From Hyphomicrobiales bacterium (GTDB lineage Bacteria > Pseudomonadota > Alphaproteobacteria > Rhizobiales > Rhizobiaceae), in contig UCIV01000019.1 of the NCBI GenBank assembly GCA_900472575.1, positions 1 through 64,000 of the forward strand: a DNA stretch of 64,000 bases, given 5' to 3'. The translations under genes and the position numbers were made by a program. This document shows, piece by piece, positions 18,455 through 27,756 of this stretch. Position 1 is the stretch's first letter; each line of letters begins with the position of its first letter. The notes beneath the pieces are model-generated. The model made no database searches. It saw nothing but the letters and a program-made list of their open reading frames with translations, and was not told where the DNA came from.

Positions 18455-18964
18455 TTATATCAACGGGTCCTGCCCCGCATAGGGGTCAGATAGGCCGAGA
18501 CCGGCCAAAATGCGAGTCTCCACTGCTTCCATCTTTTCCGCTTCGTCCTTTTCCATGTGGTCGTAACCGAACAAATGGAGGAAACCATGGACGAGCAGAT
18601 GGGTCAGATGATCGTCGAAAGTCTTGTCGAGATCAACCGCCTCGCGCTCGACAGTTTCCCTTGCAACCACGATATCGCCCAGCATCGGGCCGGGCATGCC
18701 GCCCGGTTCGAGTGGAAAAGCAGGGAAAGACAAGACGTTGGTCGGCTTGTCCTGATCCCGCCACTCGGCGTTAATTTCCTGGATGGAATCGTCATTGGTG
18801 AAGACCAGAGACAGTTCTGGTGCCATTTTTGGGAAGGGCTGGTCTTCTTCGCGGACAAGATAATCCACGGCAGCGCCAAGCACGCGGCTTGCCAGAGACG
18901 CCAAAACGGCCTCGTCCGGCCAGCCGCCATCTTCCACGCTGATCTGTATGTCTAGTTCGGGCAT
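18455..18964 (-). CDS. ybeY: Endoribonuclease / rRNA maturation factor YbeY
   Basis: YbeY is a zinc-dependent endoribonuclease needed for 16S rRNA 3'-end maturation and ribosome quality control; in rhizobia it also affects small-RNA regulation. The 169-residue product has the UPF0054 zinc motif HGFLHLFGYDH, with His126, His130 and His136. It sits between phoH (upstream, 21 bp) and tlyC (downstream, 10 bp), the widely conserved phoH-ybeY-corC-lnt arrangement. Confidence 0.97.
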   Translation of the reverse strand: MPELDIQISVEDGGWPDEAVLASLASRVLGAAVDYLVREEDQPFPKMAPELSLVFTNDDSIQEINAEWRDQDKPTNVLSFPAFPLEPGGMPGPMLGDIVVARETVEREAVDLDKTFDDHLTHLLVHGFLHLFGYDHMEKDEAEKMEAVETRILAGLGLSDPYAGQDPLI

Positions 18965-18985
18965 GAATGGTGAGCCCGACCGGTA

Positions 18986-20044
18986 TTACCGGTCGAGAGC
19001 TTCCTCGCTTTCCTCATGGACGGCATATTGCGCATCATAGGCCCTAACGATGCGGCCGACCAGCGGGTGGCGGACGACGTCGGTATCCTTGAAGCGGACG
19101 ACCGAGATGCCTTCTACACCCTTCAGGATCTGCAGAGCCTCGACCAGACCCGATTTGACGCCACGCGGCAAGTCGACCTGGCTCGGGTCGCCGGTAATGA
19201 TCATGCGCCCGTTTTCGCCAAGGCGGGTCAAGAACATCTTCATCTGCATCGATGTCGTGTTCTGCGCTTCGTCGAGAATGATCGCGGCGTTTTGCAGCGT
19301 ACGACCGCGCATGAAGGCGAGCGGTGCAATTTCGATGACGCCTGCGGTAATGGCACGATCGACCTTGTCGGCCGGGATCATGTCGTAAAGCGCATCATAA
19401 AGCGGGCGCAGATAGGGATCGACCTTTTCCTTCATGTCACCCGGCAAAAAGCCCAGGCGCTCACCCGCCTCTACGGCCGGTCGCGTCAGGATGATCTTGT
19501 CGACCGCACCGCGCTCCAGAAGCTGGGCGGCGTGGGCGCAGGCCAGATAGGTCTTGCCGGTACCGGCCGGACCGACACCGAAGACGAGCTCGGCGCGTTC
19601 CAGCGCCCGCATATAGGCGTCCTGGGTGGGCGTGCGGGCCTGAATGGTCTTCTTGCGGGTGGAAATCTGCGCCATGGAGAGCTTTGCCTTGCGTTCCAGC
19701 GTCGGCAGGCTCAACTGGTCATCGGCGGCCTGCGCCATGCGGATCGCACCTTCGACATCGGACGCTTCCACGGAGCCGCCTTTCTGCAGACGTTCATAGA
19801 GGGAATCGAGGGCTCGGCGCGCCTGATTCGTGGCAACGACATCTCCTGAAATGGAGACCGAATTGCCACGCGGGCGGGCATCGATATTGAGACGCTGTTC
19901 GAGAAGCTTGAGGTTCTGGTCGAACTGACCGAAAAGTTCGCTTGCTAATCGGTTATTCTCGAACGTCAGGACGAAGTGGTTGGCGTCGGTCGCTGCGGAT
20001 CGGGGCTGGCGCGCTGTCGAAGAAACCAATTCTGATGCGTTCAA
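18986..20044 (-). CDS. phoH: PhoH-like ATPase
   Basis: A PhoH/YbeZ-type P-loop ATPase of 352 residues, thought to work with YbeY in RNA metabolism. The Walker A motif GPAGTGKT is at residues 158-165, and a Walker B-like LDEAQN follows. The N-terminal ~100 residues carry a KH-like RNA-binding segment. The gene is 21 bp upstream of ybeY and 23 bp downstream of miaB, so all are likely in one transcript. Confidence 0.95.
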   Translation of the reverse strand: MNASELVSSTARQPRSAATDANHFVLTFENNRLASELFGQFDQNLKLLEQRLNIDARPRGNSVSISGDVVATNQARRALDSLYERLQKGGSVEASDVEGAIRMAQAADDQLSLPTLERKAKLSMAQISTRKKTIQARTPTQDAYMRALERAELVFGVGPAGTGKTYLACAHAAQLLERGAVDKIILTRPAVEAGERLGFLPGDMKEKVDPYLRPLYDALYDMIPADKVDRAITAGVIEIAPLAFMRGRTLQNAAIILDEAQNTTSMQMKMFLTRLGENGRMIITGDPSQVDLPRGVKSGLVEALQILKGVEGISVVRFKDTDVVRHPLVGRIVRAYDAQYAVHEESEEALDR

Positions 20045-20067
20045 GTAAGCAAGCTCCTCAACTTGAA

Positions 20068-21492
20068 TTAGACCTCGATTAAACTCTCAACCGGCTCGGC
20101 AAACAAGCTGTTCGGACCGGTGCCGATGATTCGTACACTGATAATCTCACCGATTTGCGATGTTTTTGCATCAAGATTCACAGACTGCAGCCAAGGCGAA
20201 CGTCCGATCACTTGGCCCGGCATGCGGCCCGGCTTTTCCAGAAGCAGATCGATGGTCTTTCCGACACAGGATGTGGCGAAGTCGGCCTGCTGTTTCAAGA
20301 GCAGCGCCTGAAGCCGTTCCAGCCGCTCGGTCTTGACCTCTTCGGCCACATGATCCGGAAGATCCGCACCCGGCGTGCCCGGACGGCTCGAATATTTGAA
20401 CGAGAAAGCCGAGGCGTAATTCACCTCTTCGACCATTCTCAGCGTGTCCTCGAAATCCTGATCCGTCTCGCCGGGGAACCCGACGATGAAATCGCCCGAC
20501 ATGGCGATATCGGGACGGGCTGAGCGGATACGCTCGATCAGTGCCAAATATTCCGCACCCGTATGACGGCGGTTCATCGCCTTCAGGATACGGTCGGAGC
20601 CTGCCTGAACCGGAAGATGCAGATAGGGCATGAGAATGCGCAGGTCGCGGTGTGCCTCGATCAGGCGGTCGTCCATGTCGCGTGGATGGCTTGTCGTATA
20701 GCGCAGGCGGGCAAGGCCCGGAACATCGGCCAGCCGATAGAGAAGATCGGCAAGACCGATTGCATTCCCCTTGCCGTCTTCTGAAGCCCAGGCGTTGACG
20801 TTCTGGCCGAGCAGCGTGATTTCGCGCACGCCGGCATCCACCAGCCGCTTTGCCTCGTCGATGATCTGGCCGATGGGACGGGAAACCTCGGAGCCACGCG
20901 TGTAAGGCACGACGCAGAAGGTGCAGAACTTGTCGCAACCTTCCTGCACGGTGAGGAAGGAGGTAACACCGCGCGAGCGAATAACCTTCTTTTCGGTTGC
21001 CGGCAGGTGCTCGAACTTGTCCTCGACGGCATATTCCGTATCGACGACACGCTCGCCACCGCGAGCCTTTCTCAAGGCATCCGGCAGGCGGTGATAGGTC
21101 TGCGGGCCGATGACCACATCGACGGCCGGCGCGCGGCGGATGATCTCCTCGCCTTCCGCCTGGGCGACGCAACCGGCAACGCCGATCATGAATTCGCGGC
21201 CTTCGGCGGCACGTTCCTTTTTCATGTCACGCAGGCGACCGAGAGCGGAATAAACCTTTTCCGCCGCCTTCTCGCGGATGTGACAGGTATTGAGGAGAAC
21301 GAGATCCGCCTCCCCCATGTCTTCCGTCGTCACATATCCCTCGCCCGCCAGCGCATCGCCCATGCGGGTGGAATCGTAAACATTCATCTGACAGCCGTAG
21401 GTCTTGATGAAGACCTTGCGGGTGTTGGGACGGCTGTCCGGACAGTGAGCAGCCTCATCGGCCGGCGCGGGAATGGAGACATGTTCGTTCAT
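20068..21492 (-). CDS. miaB: tRNA-2-methylthio-N6-dimethylallyladenosine synthase
   Basis: MiaB is a radical-SAM methylthiotransferase acting on A37 of tRNAs that read UNN codons. The 474-residue protein has the UPF0004 domain with cluster ligands Cys34, Cys70 and Cys108, the radical-SAM motif CDKFCTFC (Cys186, Cys190, Cys193) and a C-terminal TRAM domain (~400-470). The start at 21492 (MNEHVS) is chosen over an ATG 23 codons upstream. That earlier start would overlap the end of plsC. Confidence 0.96.
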   Translation of the reverse strand: MNEHVSIPAPADEAAHCPDSRPNTRKVFIKTYGCQMNVYDSTRMGDALAGEGYVTTEDMGEADLVLLNTCHIREKAAEKVYSALGRLRDMKKERAAEGREFMIGVAGCVAQAEGEEIIRRAPAVDVVIGPQTYHRLPDALRKARGGERVVDTEYAVEDKFEHLPATEKKVIRSRGVTSFLTVQEGCDKFCTFCVVPYTRGSEVSRPIGQIIDEAKRLVDAGVREITLLGQNVNAWASEDGKGNAIGLADLLYRLADVPGLARLRYTTSHPRDMDDRLIEAHRDLRILMPYLHLPVQAGSDRILKAMNRRHTGAEYLALIERIRSARPDIAMSGDFIVGFPGETDQDFEDTLRMVEEVNYASAFSFKYSSRPGTPGADLPDHVAEEVKTERLERLQALLLKQQADFATSCVGKTIDLLLEKPGRMPGQVIGRSPWLQSVNLDAKTSQIGEIISVRIIGTGPNSLFAEPVESLIEV

Positions 21493-21547
21493 GCCGCTTC
21501 CATACCGCAAGAAAGGGCGGAATTGAAGCGGCACATAAACCGTCCGC

Positions 21548-22351
21548 TCAATCCGCATCATACTCCCTTTGCCGCAGATGCCTTATCAACATGCGACGGA
21601 GCTGGGCGGTGATGTTCTGGCTCAGGTGCTTGCGATTGTCACCGGTGCGAAAATCGACCGTATCGCCGAAAGCGACCTCCACATCGAGCGCGCCTTCCTT
21701 CAGCACGCCGATCAGATGCGGCATCAGCTCTATATCGCCCGGCCAGGCGGCAAGCGGGCGATGGAAACGCCCCATCGCCATGCCGTGAACGCGGGTATAG
21801 GCGATCGCGACCGGCTGGACGTGCACGACACCATCGGGGGTGTGAGGCACTGCTGCTGCAGCAGCTCCGAAAAGCGAGGATTTCACCTCCAGCAGACGGT
21901 TGCCGTCTGAGGTGGTGCCTTCGGGAAAAAGCACGACGATCTCGCCGGCATTCATGCGCGCGGCAATCTCGTTGACCTGCTCGCCGGTGCGGCGTTTTTC
22001 TTCGCGCACGACAAAGATCGTCTTCTGCAGCTTTGCGAGAATGCCGAAGACCGGCCAGTTGGCTACTTCCGACTTGGCAATATAGACGACATCGGCAACC
22101 GCGCCGAGAACGAGGATGTCCTTCCACGAGGCATGATTTGCCGCGAGCATCAGCGGCCGGCGGCGTTCGATGTGGCCATGGACCCGGATACGGATACCCA
22201 GAAGCCAACAGGCGGAACGATGCCAAAGACGCGGAACGTAACGGCGGATCTTCAAGTCAAAGGCGAGGCCGAAAAGCTGAAACGGCAGGAGCGCCAGTGT
22301 CACGATCACGAGACAGACGACAACAAGGCCGATCCGGATGGATGTGATCAC
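21548..22351 (-). CDS. plsC: 1-acyl-sn-glycerol-3-phosphate acyltransferase family protein
   Basis: PlsC-type enzymes transfer an acyl chain to lysophosphatidic acid, making phosphatidic acid. The 267-residue product has one N-terminal membrane helix (about 5-30), the catalytic block NHASWKD (residues 72-78, His73 and Asp78) and the FPEGTTSDG block (142-150). Rhizobia have several paralogues, including OlsA of ornithine-lipid synthesis, and the acceptor cannot be decided from the sequence. It lies 24 bp downstream of the Fur-family gene. Confidence 0.9.
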   Translation of the reverse strand: MITSIRIGLVVVCLVIVTLALLPFQLFGLAFDLKIRRYVPRLWHRSACWLLGIRIRVHGHIERRRPLMLAANHASWKDILVLGAVADVVYIAKSEVANWPVFGILAKLQKTIFVVREEKRRTGEQVNEIAARMNAGEIVVLFPEGTTSDGNRLLEVKSSLFGAAAAAVPHTPDGVVHVQPVAIAYTRVHGMAMGRFHRPLAAWPGDIELMPHLIGVLKEGALDVEVAFGDTVDFRTGDNRKHLSQNITAQLRRMLIRHLRQREYDAD

Positions 22352-22375
22352 TTGTCTTGTCCCTACCGGTTCCGC

Positions 22376-22804
22376 TCAATCATCGTTCTTGTCGAGGGGA
22401 ATGCCGTAAAGCTCAAGCCGGTGGCCGACCAGCCGAAAGCCGAGCTCACGGGCGATGCGCTCCTGCAGCGCTTCGATCTCAGCCGACTGAAACTCGATGA
22501 CGTTGCCGGTATTGAGGTCGATCATGTGATCGTGATGTTCTTCCGGCACGGTCTCGTAACGGGAGCGGCCGTCGAGAAAATCATGTTTCTCGATAATCCC
22601 CTCGTCCTCGAACAGTTTCACTGTCCGATAGACCGTCGAAATCGAGATGCGCGGATCAACCTTGGACGAGCGGCGATAAAGCTCCTCGACATCCGGATGA
22701 TCGTCAGAATCCTGCAAAATCCGGGCGATGACCCGGCGCTGATCGGTCATGCGCATGCCCTTTTCGGCACACAACTCTTCCAGGGTCTTGGAAAGGTCTG
22801 TCAT
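22376..22804 (-). CDS. mur: Fur-family metal regulator, probably Mur (manganese uptake regulator)
   Basis: A 142-residue Fur-like repressor: winged helix at residues ~10-80 (MRMTDQRRVIARIL, ISISTVYRTVKLFEDEGII) and a C-terminal dimerisation/metal domain with HHDH at 90-93. It has a single cysteine (Cys12) and no CxxC pairs, so it lacks the structural Zn site of many Fur proteins. In rhizobia the protein in this family works as Mur, repressing manganese transport. That assignment rests on the lineage, not on a sequence test. It is followed by plsC and preceded by rimI. Confidence 0.88.
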   Translation of the reverse strand: MTDLSKTLEELCAEKGMRMTDQRRVIARILQDSDDHPDVEELYRRSSKVDPRISISTVYRTVKLFEDEGIIEKHDFLDGRSRYETVPEEHHDHMIDLNTGNVIEFQSAEIEALQERIARELGFRLVGHRLELYGIPLDKNDD

Positions 22805-22843
22805 GACGTTCTGGCCTTCGAAATATTCACGTATGCTGAGGGA

Positions 22844-23338
22844 CTAGCGAAGATCACGGCTCATGACAAGCGCTGCGGTCCGTCGACCATCCGCTCCCAG
22901 ATAATAAGCCGGTCTCTCGGCCACCTTGGCAAAACCGAGTTTGCCGTAAAGCCCGACGGCAGTCCTGTTTTCGGCCTCGACTTCAAGAAACATGCTGTCG
23001 GCGCCGCGGGAGATTGCCTCACGCACCGCTGCCTGCATCAGGCGCCAGCCGAGCCCCTGGCGACCGAACTTTTCGGCCACCGCAACCGTCAGGATTTCCG
23101 CCTCGCCGCCAGCCTCGCGACTGAGCACGAAGCCACCGAGTGGCTTTGAAAAGAATGCATTCGTCTGGCGTGCAATGAAGCCGAAGACATTTTTCTGCGA
23201 AAGAAGGTCCTGAAACTCAGCTTCGCTCCACTGGCGCGGAAAACGCAGGCCGTGCAGTTCGGAAATCTCGTGGCAATCGACATCCTCGATCGGCACGACT
23301 TCGAAAAACGGCTTCCAGGTCAGATAGTCGTCAAACAT
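22844..23338 (-). CDS. rimI: GNAT N-acetyltransferase, RimI type
   Basis: A 164-residue acetyltransferase with the acetyl-CoA-binding motif GRQGLGWRLM and the C-terminal EVEAENRTAVGLYGKLGF signature of RimI, which acetylates the N-terminus of ribosomal protein S18. The usual neighbour tsaB lies directly upstream, with only 3 bp between the genes. Other N-alpha-acetylation targets are possible, since bacterial RimI proteins can be broad. Confidence 0.9.
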   Translation of the reverse strand: MFDDYLTWKPFFEVVPIEDVDCHEISELHGLRFPRQWSEAEFQDLLSQKNVFGFIARQTNAFFSKPLGGFVLSREAGGEAEILTVAVAEKFGRQGLGWRLMQAAVREAISRGADSMFLEVEAENRTAVGLYGKLGFAKVAERPAYYLGADGRRTAALVMSRDLR

Positions 23339-23341
23339 GGG

Positions 23342-23980
23342 CTACACCCGCGCCAGAGCAAAACCCGTCTGCGGTTTTGCATCAGGTCCACGCAAATAAA
23401 GCGGCTTCGGCCGTGCTCCAGCGGCATCCTTTGCAGCACCGATACGCGCGACAGTTCCGATATCGAAGCGATCACCCGTCTTGGAAATCCACGAGCCGGT
23501 AGGCTCTGTAGAGAGGGATTTGACAAGATTGTCGACGTCTTCTGCCGAAAGCGCTGCCGGTTCGTTCAGCGCAGCGCCATCGACGGCGAAAGCCTGCGCA
23601 TAGATTTCCTCGCGCTTGGCATCCATGGCGACGAGAACCGGCATGTCGGAACCGCTGGTCGCCCGATACGATGCCGCGAGCGTTTCCAGCGTCGAGACGC
23701 CGACACAATCGATCCCGAGGGAGAGAGCCAGACCGCGAGCAGCCGCGACGCCGACACGAATGCCGGTGAAGGAACCTGGGCCGATGACGACGGCGATGCG
23801 GCCGACCGCATGGAGATCGACTTGAGCTTCGTCCAGAGCCTGATCGATGACCGCCATCAGGCGTTCCGCATGCCCCTTGCCGATTTCTTCCGAGACGGCA
23901 GACAAAAGCCTGCTGGCGGAACTGTCAAATACCGCCGCAGAACAATCGATGCCTGCAGTGTCTATAGCGAGAACGATCAT
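23342..23980 (-). CDS. tsaB: tRNA threonylcarbamoyladenosine biosynthesis protein TsaB
   Basis: TsaB is an inactive ASKHA-fold partner of TsaD in making t6A at position 37 of ANN-decoding tRNAs. The 212-residue product opens with IVLAIDTAGIDCSAAVFD and has GPGSFTGIRVGVAAARGLA at about residues 70-88, typical of the family. The order nfu-tsaB-rimI is compact (18 bp and 3 bp gaps), so this is one operon. Confidence 0.95.
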   Translation of the reverse strand: MIVLAIDTAGIDCSAAVFDSSASRLLSAVSEEIGKGHAERLMAVIDQALDEAQVDLHAVGRIAVVIGPGSFTGIRVGVAAARGLALSLGIDCVGVSTLETLAASYRATSGSDMPVLVAMDAKREEIYAQAFAVDGAALNEPAALSAEDVDNLVKSLSTEPTGSWISKTGDRFDIGTVARIGAAKDAAGARPKPLYLRGPDAKPQTGFALARV

Positions 23981-23998
23981 GAACAGGTCTTGCGGGTA

Positions 23999-24565
23999 TC
24001 AGAGGGCCTCAACCGCCTGCACTTCGGGAACGAAGTGCTTGAGCAGGTTCTGCACACCATGCTTGAGCGTTGCAGTGGAAGACGGGCAGCCGGAGCATGC
24101 GCCCTTCATGTTGAGGTAGACGGTGCCGTCCTTGAAACCCTTGAAGGTGATGTCGCCGCCATCCTGCGCAACTGCCGGGCGGACACGCGTCTCGAGCAGT
24201 TCCTTGATCGTGGCAACCAGCGTCTCGTCGCCTTCATCGAAAAATTCGCCTTCCTCGTCGGAAGCCTCGGCAAGGGACGAACCGCCGCCCATGACCGGCT
24301 GGCCGGACATGAAATGCTCCATGATCGAGCCGAGAATGGCGGGCTTCAGGTGCTGCCATTCGGAATCAGACTTGGTAACGGTGATGAAATCGTAGCCGAA
24401 ATAAACGCCCGTGACGCCGGGAACGTTAAAAAGGCGCAGGGCCAGCGGAGAGGCTGCAGCTTCTGCTTCATTGCGAAACTCGGCCGTGCCTTTTTCCATG
24501 ACAACCTTGCCGGGAAGAAACTTCAGGGTCGCCGGGTTCGGCGTGGCTTCGGTCTGGATGAACAT
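23999..24565 (-). CDS. Nfu-type iron-sulfur scaffold/carrier protein
   Basis: A 188-residue protein with an N-terminal Nfu_N domain (residues 1-~88, MFIQTEATPNPATLKFLPG) and a C-terminal NifU-like domain holding the cluster-binding pair Cys157 and Cys160 (ACSGCPSS). It probably carries 4Fe-4S clusters to target enzymes such as MiaB and HemW encoded in the window. The two domains are joined by an acidic linker (DEEGEFFDEGDE). The start at 24565 matches the family opening. A promoter-like pair lies about 50-80 bp upstream. Confidence 0.94.
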   Translation of the reverse strand: MFIQTEATPNPATLKFLPGKVVMEKGTAEFRNEAEAAASPLALRLFNVPGVTGVYFGYDFITVTKSDSEWQHLKPAILGSIMEHFMSGQPVMGGGSSLAEASDEEGEFFDEGDETLVATIKELLETRVRPAVAQDGGDITFKGFKDGTVYLNMKGACSGCPSSTATLKHGVQNLLKHFVPEVQAVEAL

Positions 24566-24614
24566 GGGCTTGCTCCTGGCCGCGAGCGGCACTCAGTTTA
24601 GAACTCTTCCAAAT

Positions 24615-24643
24615 AAGATAACCGTTCTCATCTTTGGGTTCAA
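24615..24643 (-). promoter_or_regulatory. Candidate sigma-70 promoter of the nfu-tsaB-rimI operon
   Basis: On the minus strand TTGAAC (24643-24638) and TATCTT (24620-24615) are 17 bp apart, about 50 bp upstream of the nfu start. Transcription would start near 24608. Confidence 0.5.
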
Positions 24644-24677
24644 GTGCGCCTTTGTCCGCTCATGGTCAATAGTGAGA

Positions 24678-25169
24678 TCACGCCAGCGAGTCGATTTCCT
24701 CGTCCGAGAGCGTATCGGGAAGAACCGTGACCGGAATCGGGAAGGCTGCACCGCGACCGGCGACTGCGGAGACCAGCGGTCCCGGGCCTTCCTTCGCCGA
24801 ACCTGCTGCGAGCACGAGGATCGCGATATCGCGGTCTTCCTCGACCAGTCCGTTGATCTGTTCGGGAGCGCTGCCCTCGCGGATGACGATTTCCGGGTCG
24901 ATGCCGATTGTTTCACGCACCCGGTGGGCGGCCTTCGCCATTACCGCTTCGGCCTCTTCCATCGCTTCGGCGCGCATGATCTGCTCGACACCCAGCCATT
25001 GCTGGAAATCGCCTTCGGGAATGACATAGAGGAGAACCAGACCGCCATTGGTATTCTTGGCGCGGCGGCCGGCATAATGGACCGCTTTTTCGCATTCCGG
25101 CGTGCCGTCGATGACCGCCATGAACTTGCGCCTGTGGCCTTCAAGCCGCGAAAGTCTCTTGGAAACCAT
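24678..25169 (-). CDS. Universal stress protein (UspA family)
   Basis: A 163-residue single-domain USP. It has the alpha/beta Usp fold with MAVIDGTPECEKAVHYAGRRA near the start and a stretch (DIAILVLAAGSAKEGPGPLV, about 112-131) where ATP-binding members have the G-2x-G-9x-G(S/T) loop. That loop is only partly kept here, so nucleotide binding is unclear. It lies between trpS and nfu on the same strand; a terminator after trpS suggests separate transcription. Confidence 0.9.
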   Translation of the reverse strand: MVSKRLSRLEGHRRKFMAVIDGTPECEKAVHYAGRRAKNTNGGLVLLYVIPEGDFQQWLGVEQIMRAEAMEEAEAVMAKAAHRVRETIGIDPEIVIREGSAPEQINGLVEEDRDIAILVLAAGSAKEGPGPLVSAVAGRGAAFPIPVTVLPDTLSDEEIDSLA

Positions 25170-25221
25170 AACGCCCCCTGTGTTGCCGAAGCAGTCTCGC
25201 CGCGGACCTTATACCAACGTG

Positions 25222-25257
25222 TAAAAATGAAAACCCGCCGCTTCACGCGACGGGTTT
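25222..25257 (-). terminator. Intrinsic terminator of trpS
   Basis: On the minus strand a 7-bp AAACCCG/CGGGTTT stem (25257-25251 with 25237-25231) with an inner GC-rich loop is followed by TCATTTTT. It begins 24 bp after the trpS stop. Confidence 0.75.
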
Positions 25258-25280
25258 GCCTGTTCATGCCGCCTCAAAAA

Positions 25281-26345
25281 TCAGCGCAGGAAGCCGATGA
25301 TGTCGAAGACTTCGTCCATGACCTTTTGTGCACGTGCCCCGGCGCGCTCGCCGCCATCCTTGAGGATTGCGTCGATATGGGTGGTGTCGTCGAGCAGGCG
25401 GCGCATCTCGGCGCCGATCGGAGCCAGAACCTCGACCGCCAGTTCGGCAAGCGCCGGTTTGAAGACGGAGAACTGTTGGCCGCCGAATTCGACCAAGACG
25501 TCAGCCTTGGTGCGATCGGCAAGGGCAGCATAGATACCGACGAGATTGTCGGCTTCCGGACGACCGGAAAGGCCTTCAATTTCGCTCGGCAGACCTTCCG
25601 GATCGGTCTTGGCCTTGCGGATCTTCCTGGCGATATCATCGGCATCGTCCATAAGGTTGATGCGCGAAAGATCCGACGGATCGGACTTCGACATCTTCTT
25701 TGTGCCGTCACGCAGCGACATGACGCGCGGCGCAGGCCCATCGATCAGCGGCTCTACCAGCGGGAAATAGCCATGGATGGGCTCTTCGCCGACGACCATG
25801 TCGACGCCGGTTCCCGTCGCACGGATCTTGTCCTGGAAGTCGATGTTGAACTTCTGGGCGATATCGCGGGCGAGTTCCAGATGCTGCTTCTGGTCGTCGC
25901 CGACCGGAACATGGGTGGCGCGGTAAACAAGAATGTCAGCCGCCATCAGGCTCGGATAGGCGAGCAGGCCGAGCGAGGCGTTTTCGCGGTCCTTGCCGGC
26001 CTTGTCCTTGAACTGCGTCATGCGGTTCATCCAGCCGATACGGGCAACGCAGTTGAACACCCAGGCTAGCTCGGCGTGCTGCGGCACGGCCGACTGGTTG
26101 AAGACGATGTGCTTCACCGGATCGATACCGGAAGCGATGAAGGCTGCGGCGATCGAGCGGATCTGGCCGCGCAGGTCGTCATGCACAAGTTGCGCAGTGA
26201 TCGCATGCAGGTCAACGACACAATAGATGCAGTCGTTGTTTTCCTGCAGCGCCACGAATTTGCGGATCGCGCCGAGATAATTGCCGAGATGGAGATTGCC
26301 GGTCGGCTGAACGCCGGAGAAAACGAGCGGCTTGAAGGTGTTCAT
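25281..26345 (-). CDS. trpS: Tryptophanyl-tRNA synthetase
   Basis: A class I aminoacyl-tRNA synthetase that charges tRNA-Trp. The 354-residue product has the HIGH-type motif as HLGN (residues 19-22) and the KMSKS loop intact. Both the length and the opening [20 protein letters not shown] fit the bacterial family. It lies downstream of murJ/glnD in the leftward block but is separated from them by the VOC gene and the rightward M15-like gene. Confidence 0.97.
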   Translation of the reverse strand: MNTFKPLVFSGVQPTGNLHLGNYLGAIRKFVALQENNDCIYCVVDLHAITAQLVHDDLRGQIRSIAAAFIASGIDPVKHIVFNQSAVPQHAELAWVFNCVARIGWMNRMTQFKDKAGKDRENASLGLLAYPSLMAADILVYRATHVPVGDDQKQHLELARDIAQKFNIDFQDKIRATGTGVDMVVGEEPIHGYFPLVEPLIDGPAPRVMSLRDGTKKMSKSDPSDLSRINLMDDADDIARKIRKAKTDPEGLPSEIEGLSGRPEADNLVGIYAALADRTKADVLVEFGGQQFSVFKPALAELAVEVLAPIGAEMRRLLDDTTHIDAILKDGGERAGARAQKVMDEVFDIIGFLR

Positions 26346-26490
26346 GATGTCCTCGAATAGGCGGTTGGAAGGCCTCAGGCCTCAAGGTTACGCGCTCCCG
26401 GCAGGTTTGAACGTCTCCGGCAATCGCGCCCCGCGGGCCATGTAGCTAACGCCGCGCTCTAAGCACGGCGGGCGGGGCGAAATCAAGGCC

Positions 26491-26889
26491 TCAGCGCGGG
26501 ACATGCTCAATCAAATCCCAGGTGTTGCCGTAGGGATCGGCAAACACGGCTACCGTGCCGTAAACCTCACGGCGCGGTTCCTCCATGAATTTGACGCCGC
26601 GGGCAAGCATTGCCGCGTGGTCGCGGGCAAAGTCATCGGTTTTCAGGAAGAAGCCGACCCGCCCTCCGGCCTGGTTGCCGATCGCGGCCAGTTGCCTGTC
26701 ATCGACGGCCTGGGCAAGCAGCAGTGCCGCACCGTCATCACCCTTCGGCTTCACGACGAGCCAGCGCTTATCATCGGTAAGGGACGTATCCTCCACGCAG
26801 TCAAAGCCAAGGTCACCACAATAGAAAGACTTCGCCCGATCAAAGTCATCGACCACCAAGGTCACGAGAAAAAGTGATCGGACTGGCAT
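26491..26889 (-). CDS. VOC-superfamily (glyoxalase/bleomycin-resistance-like) protein
   Basis: A 132-residue single-domain vicinal-oxygen-chelate protein with two beta-alpha-beta-beta-beta halves: LVTLVVDDFDRAKSFYCGDLGFD at the start and FADPYGNTWDLIEHVP at the end. The metal-ligand pattern of true glyoxalase I is incomplete, so a specific reaction cannot be named. The ATG at 26889 follows an AGGAG site. A further open stretch upstream lacks one. Likely monocistronic. Confidence 0.88.
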   Translation of the reverse strand: MPVRSLFLVTLVVDDFDRAKSFYCGDLGFDCVEDTSLTDDKRWLVVKPKGDDGAALLLAQAVDDRQLAAIGNQAGGRVGFFLKTDDFARDHAAMLARGVKFMEEPRREVYGTVAVFADPYGNTWDLIEHVPR

Positions 26890-27257
26890 GGGCGGCTCCT
26901 GAGTTTCGCGTAGTGATCTGGCTAAAACAATGGGCCTTGGCAACCATTAAGGGAATTTTTCGCAATTTTACGCCTCAGACCCCAATTTTTTTGGGGGGTT
27001 TGACAATCAACTTCGAGGACGTTGCTACAGAAGCTCTGAGCGCCGCTATGTAACAGTTTTATAACGAAGTTTTGGCGCTCCCCGAACAACTATAACCAGC
27101 ATCAAGACTGCAATTGATTAACGAATATTAAGATTCATGACCTATTAATCTCAATTCGAGGTAAATCCCACCTTATTCACGTCACTTTTCAGAATGAAAT
27201 ACCCCGCCACGACGAAGTCGACCGTCATGACGACTGGTCTTTTCTTAGGGGACAACC
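26890..27257. other. 368-bp intergenic region with promoter-like and hairpin signals
   Basis: No gene is visible here. It holds a CCCCAA/TTGGGG hairpin (26980-26996), a TTGACA box (27000-27005) with a weak TGCTAC 17 bp on, and a 7-bp inverted pair GAGCGCC (27038-27044) / GGCGCTC (27074-27080). It also has a TTAA-N6-TTAA element (27118-27131) touching a GATTC site (27132-27136). The region is clearly more AT-rich than the flanking genes. It is the upstream region of both the VOC gene and the M15-like gene and might also encode a small RNA. Confidence 0.45.
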
Positions 27258-27743
27258 ATGCGCATCTTTTCTCGCGTCGCGCTGGCCTGCCTATTGGCAT
27301 TCAGTATGAACGTAAACGCCGAGGCAGCAGGCAAGAACGACAAACGCCGCAGCACAGCAATTCAGCACGATTACTCTGCCTTTTACACGGTACAGCGTGT
27401 CAGCGTCCGTACCGGCTGTTTTCCCGACAAGCTGGAAGCGATCCTTGCCCATATCGCCAAGCAGACCGGCAAGAAGCCGATGGTCACGTCAGGTCATCGC
27501 CCGCGTTCGGGCAAGTCGCAACATAGCCGCTGTTTCGCCGCCGACATCCGCGTGCCGGGTGTCTCCGAAAAACGTATCCTGGCAGCGGCCCGCACTGCGC
27601 CGGGCATTGGCGGCATCGGTCGTTACTGCAACGGCATCGTGCATGTCGATATCGGCCCGAGCCGCACTTGGGCGCACTGTGGCAAGAAAGGCAAGGGCAG
27701 CCTTGCCAACCTGAAGCCGAAGTCGAAGAGCCGCGATACCTGA
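27258..27743 (+). CDS. Secreted M15-type (D-Ala-D-Ala carboxypeptidase-like) peptidase domain protein
   Basis: A 161-residue exported protein. A signal peptide (MRIFSRVALACLLAFSMNVNA, cleavage near residue 21-25) is followed by a peptidase M15_3-like domain. Zinc-site motifs are visible as SQHSRCFAADI (the SxHxxGxAxD motif with Cys in place of Gly) and the final HVDIG...W ligand region. Such domains cut peptidoglycan cross-bridges or are wall-binding relatives. The C-terminus is lysine-rich. It is convergent with murJ, the lipid II flippase. Confidence 0.85.
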   Translation: MRIFSRVALACLLAFSMNVNAEAAGKNDKRRSTAIQHDYSAFYTVQRVSVRTGCFPDKLEAILAHIAKQTGKKPMVTSGHRPRSGKSQHSRCFAADIRVPGVSEKRILAAARTAPGIGGIGRYCNGIVHVDIGPSRTWAHCGKKGKGSLANLKPKSKSRDT

Positions 27744-27756
27744 TCGCGGCATTCTT

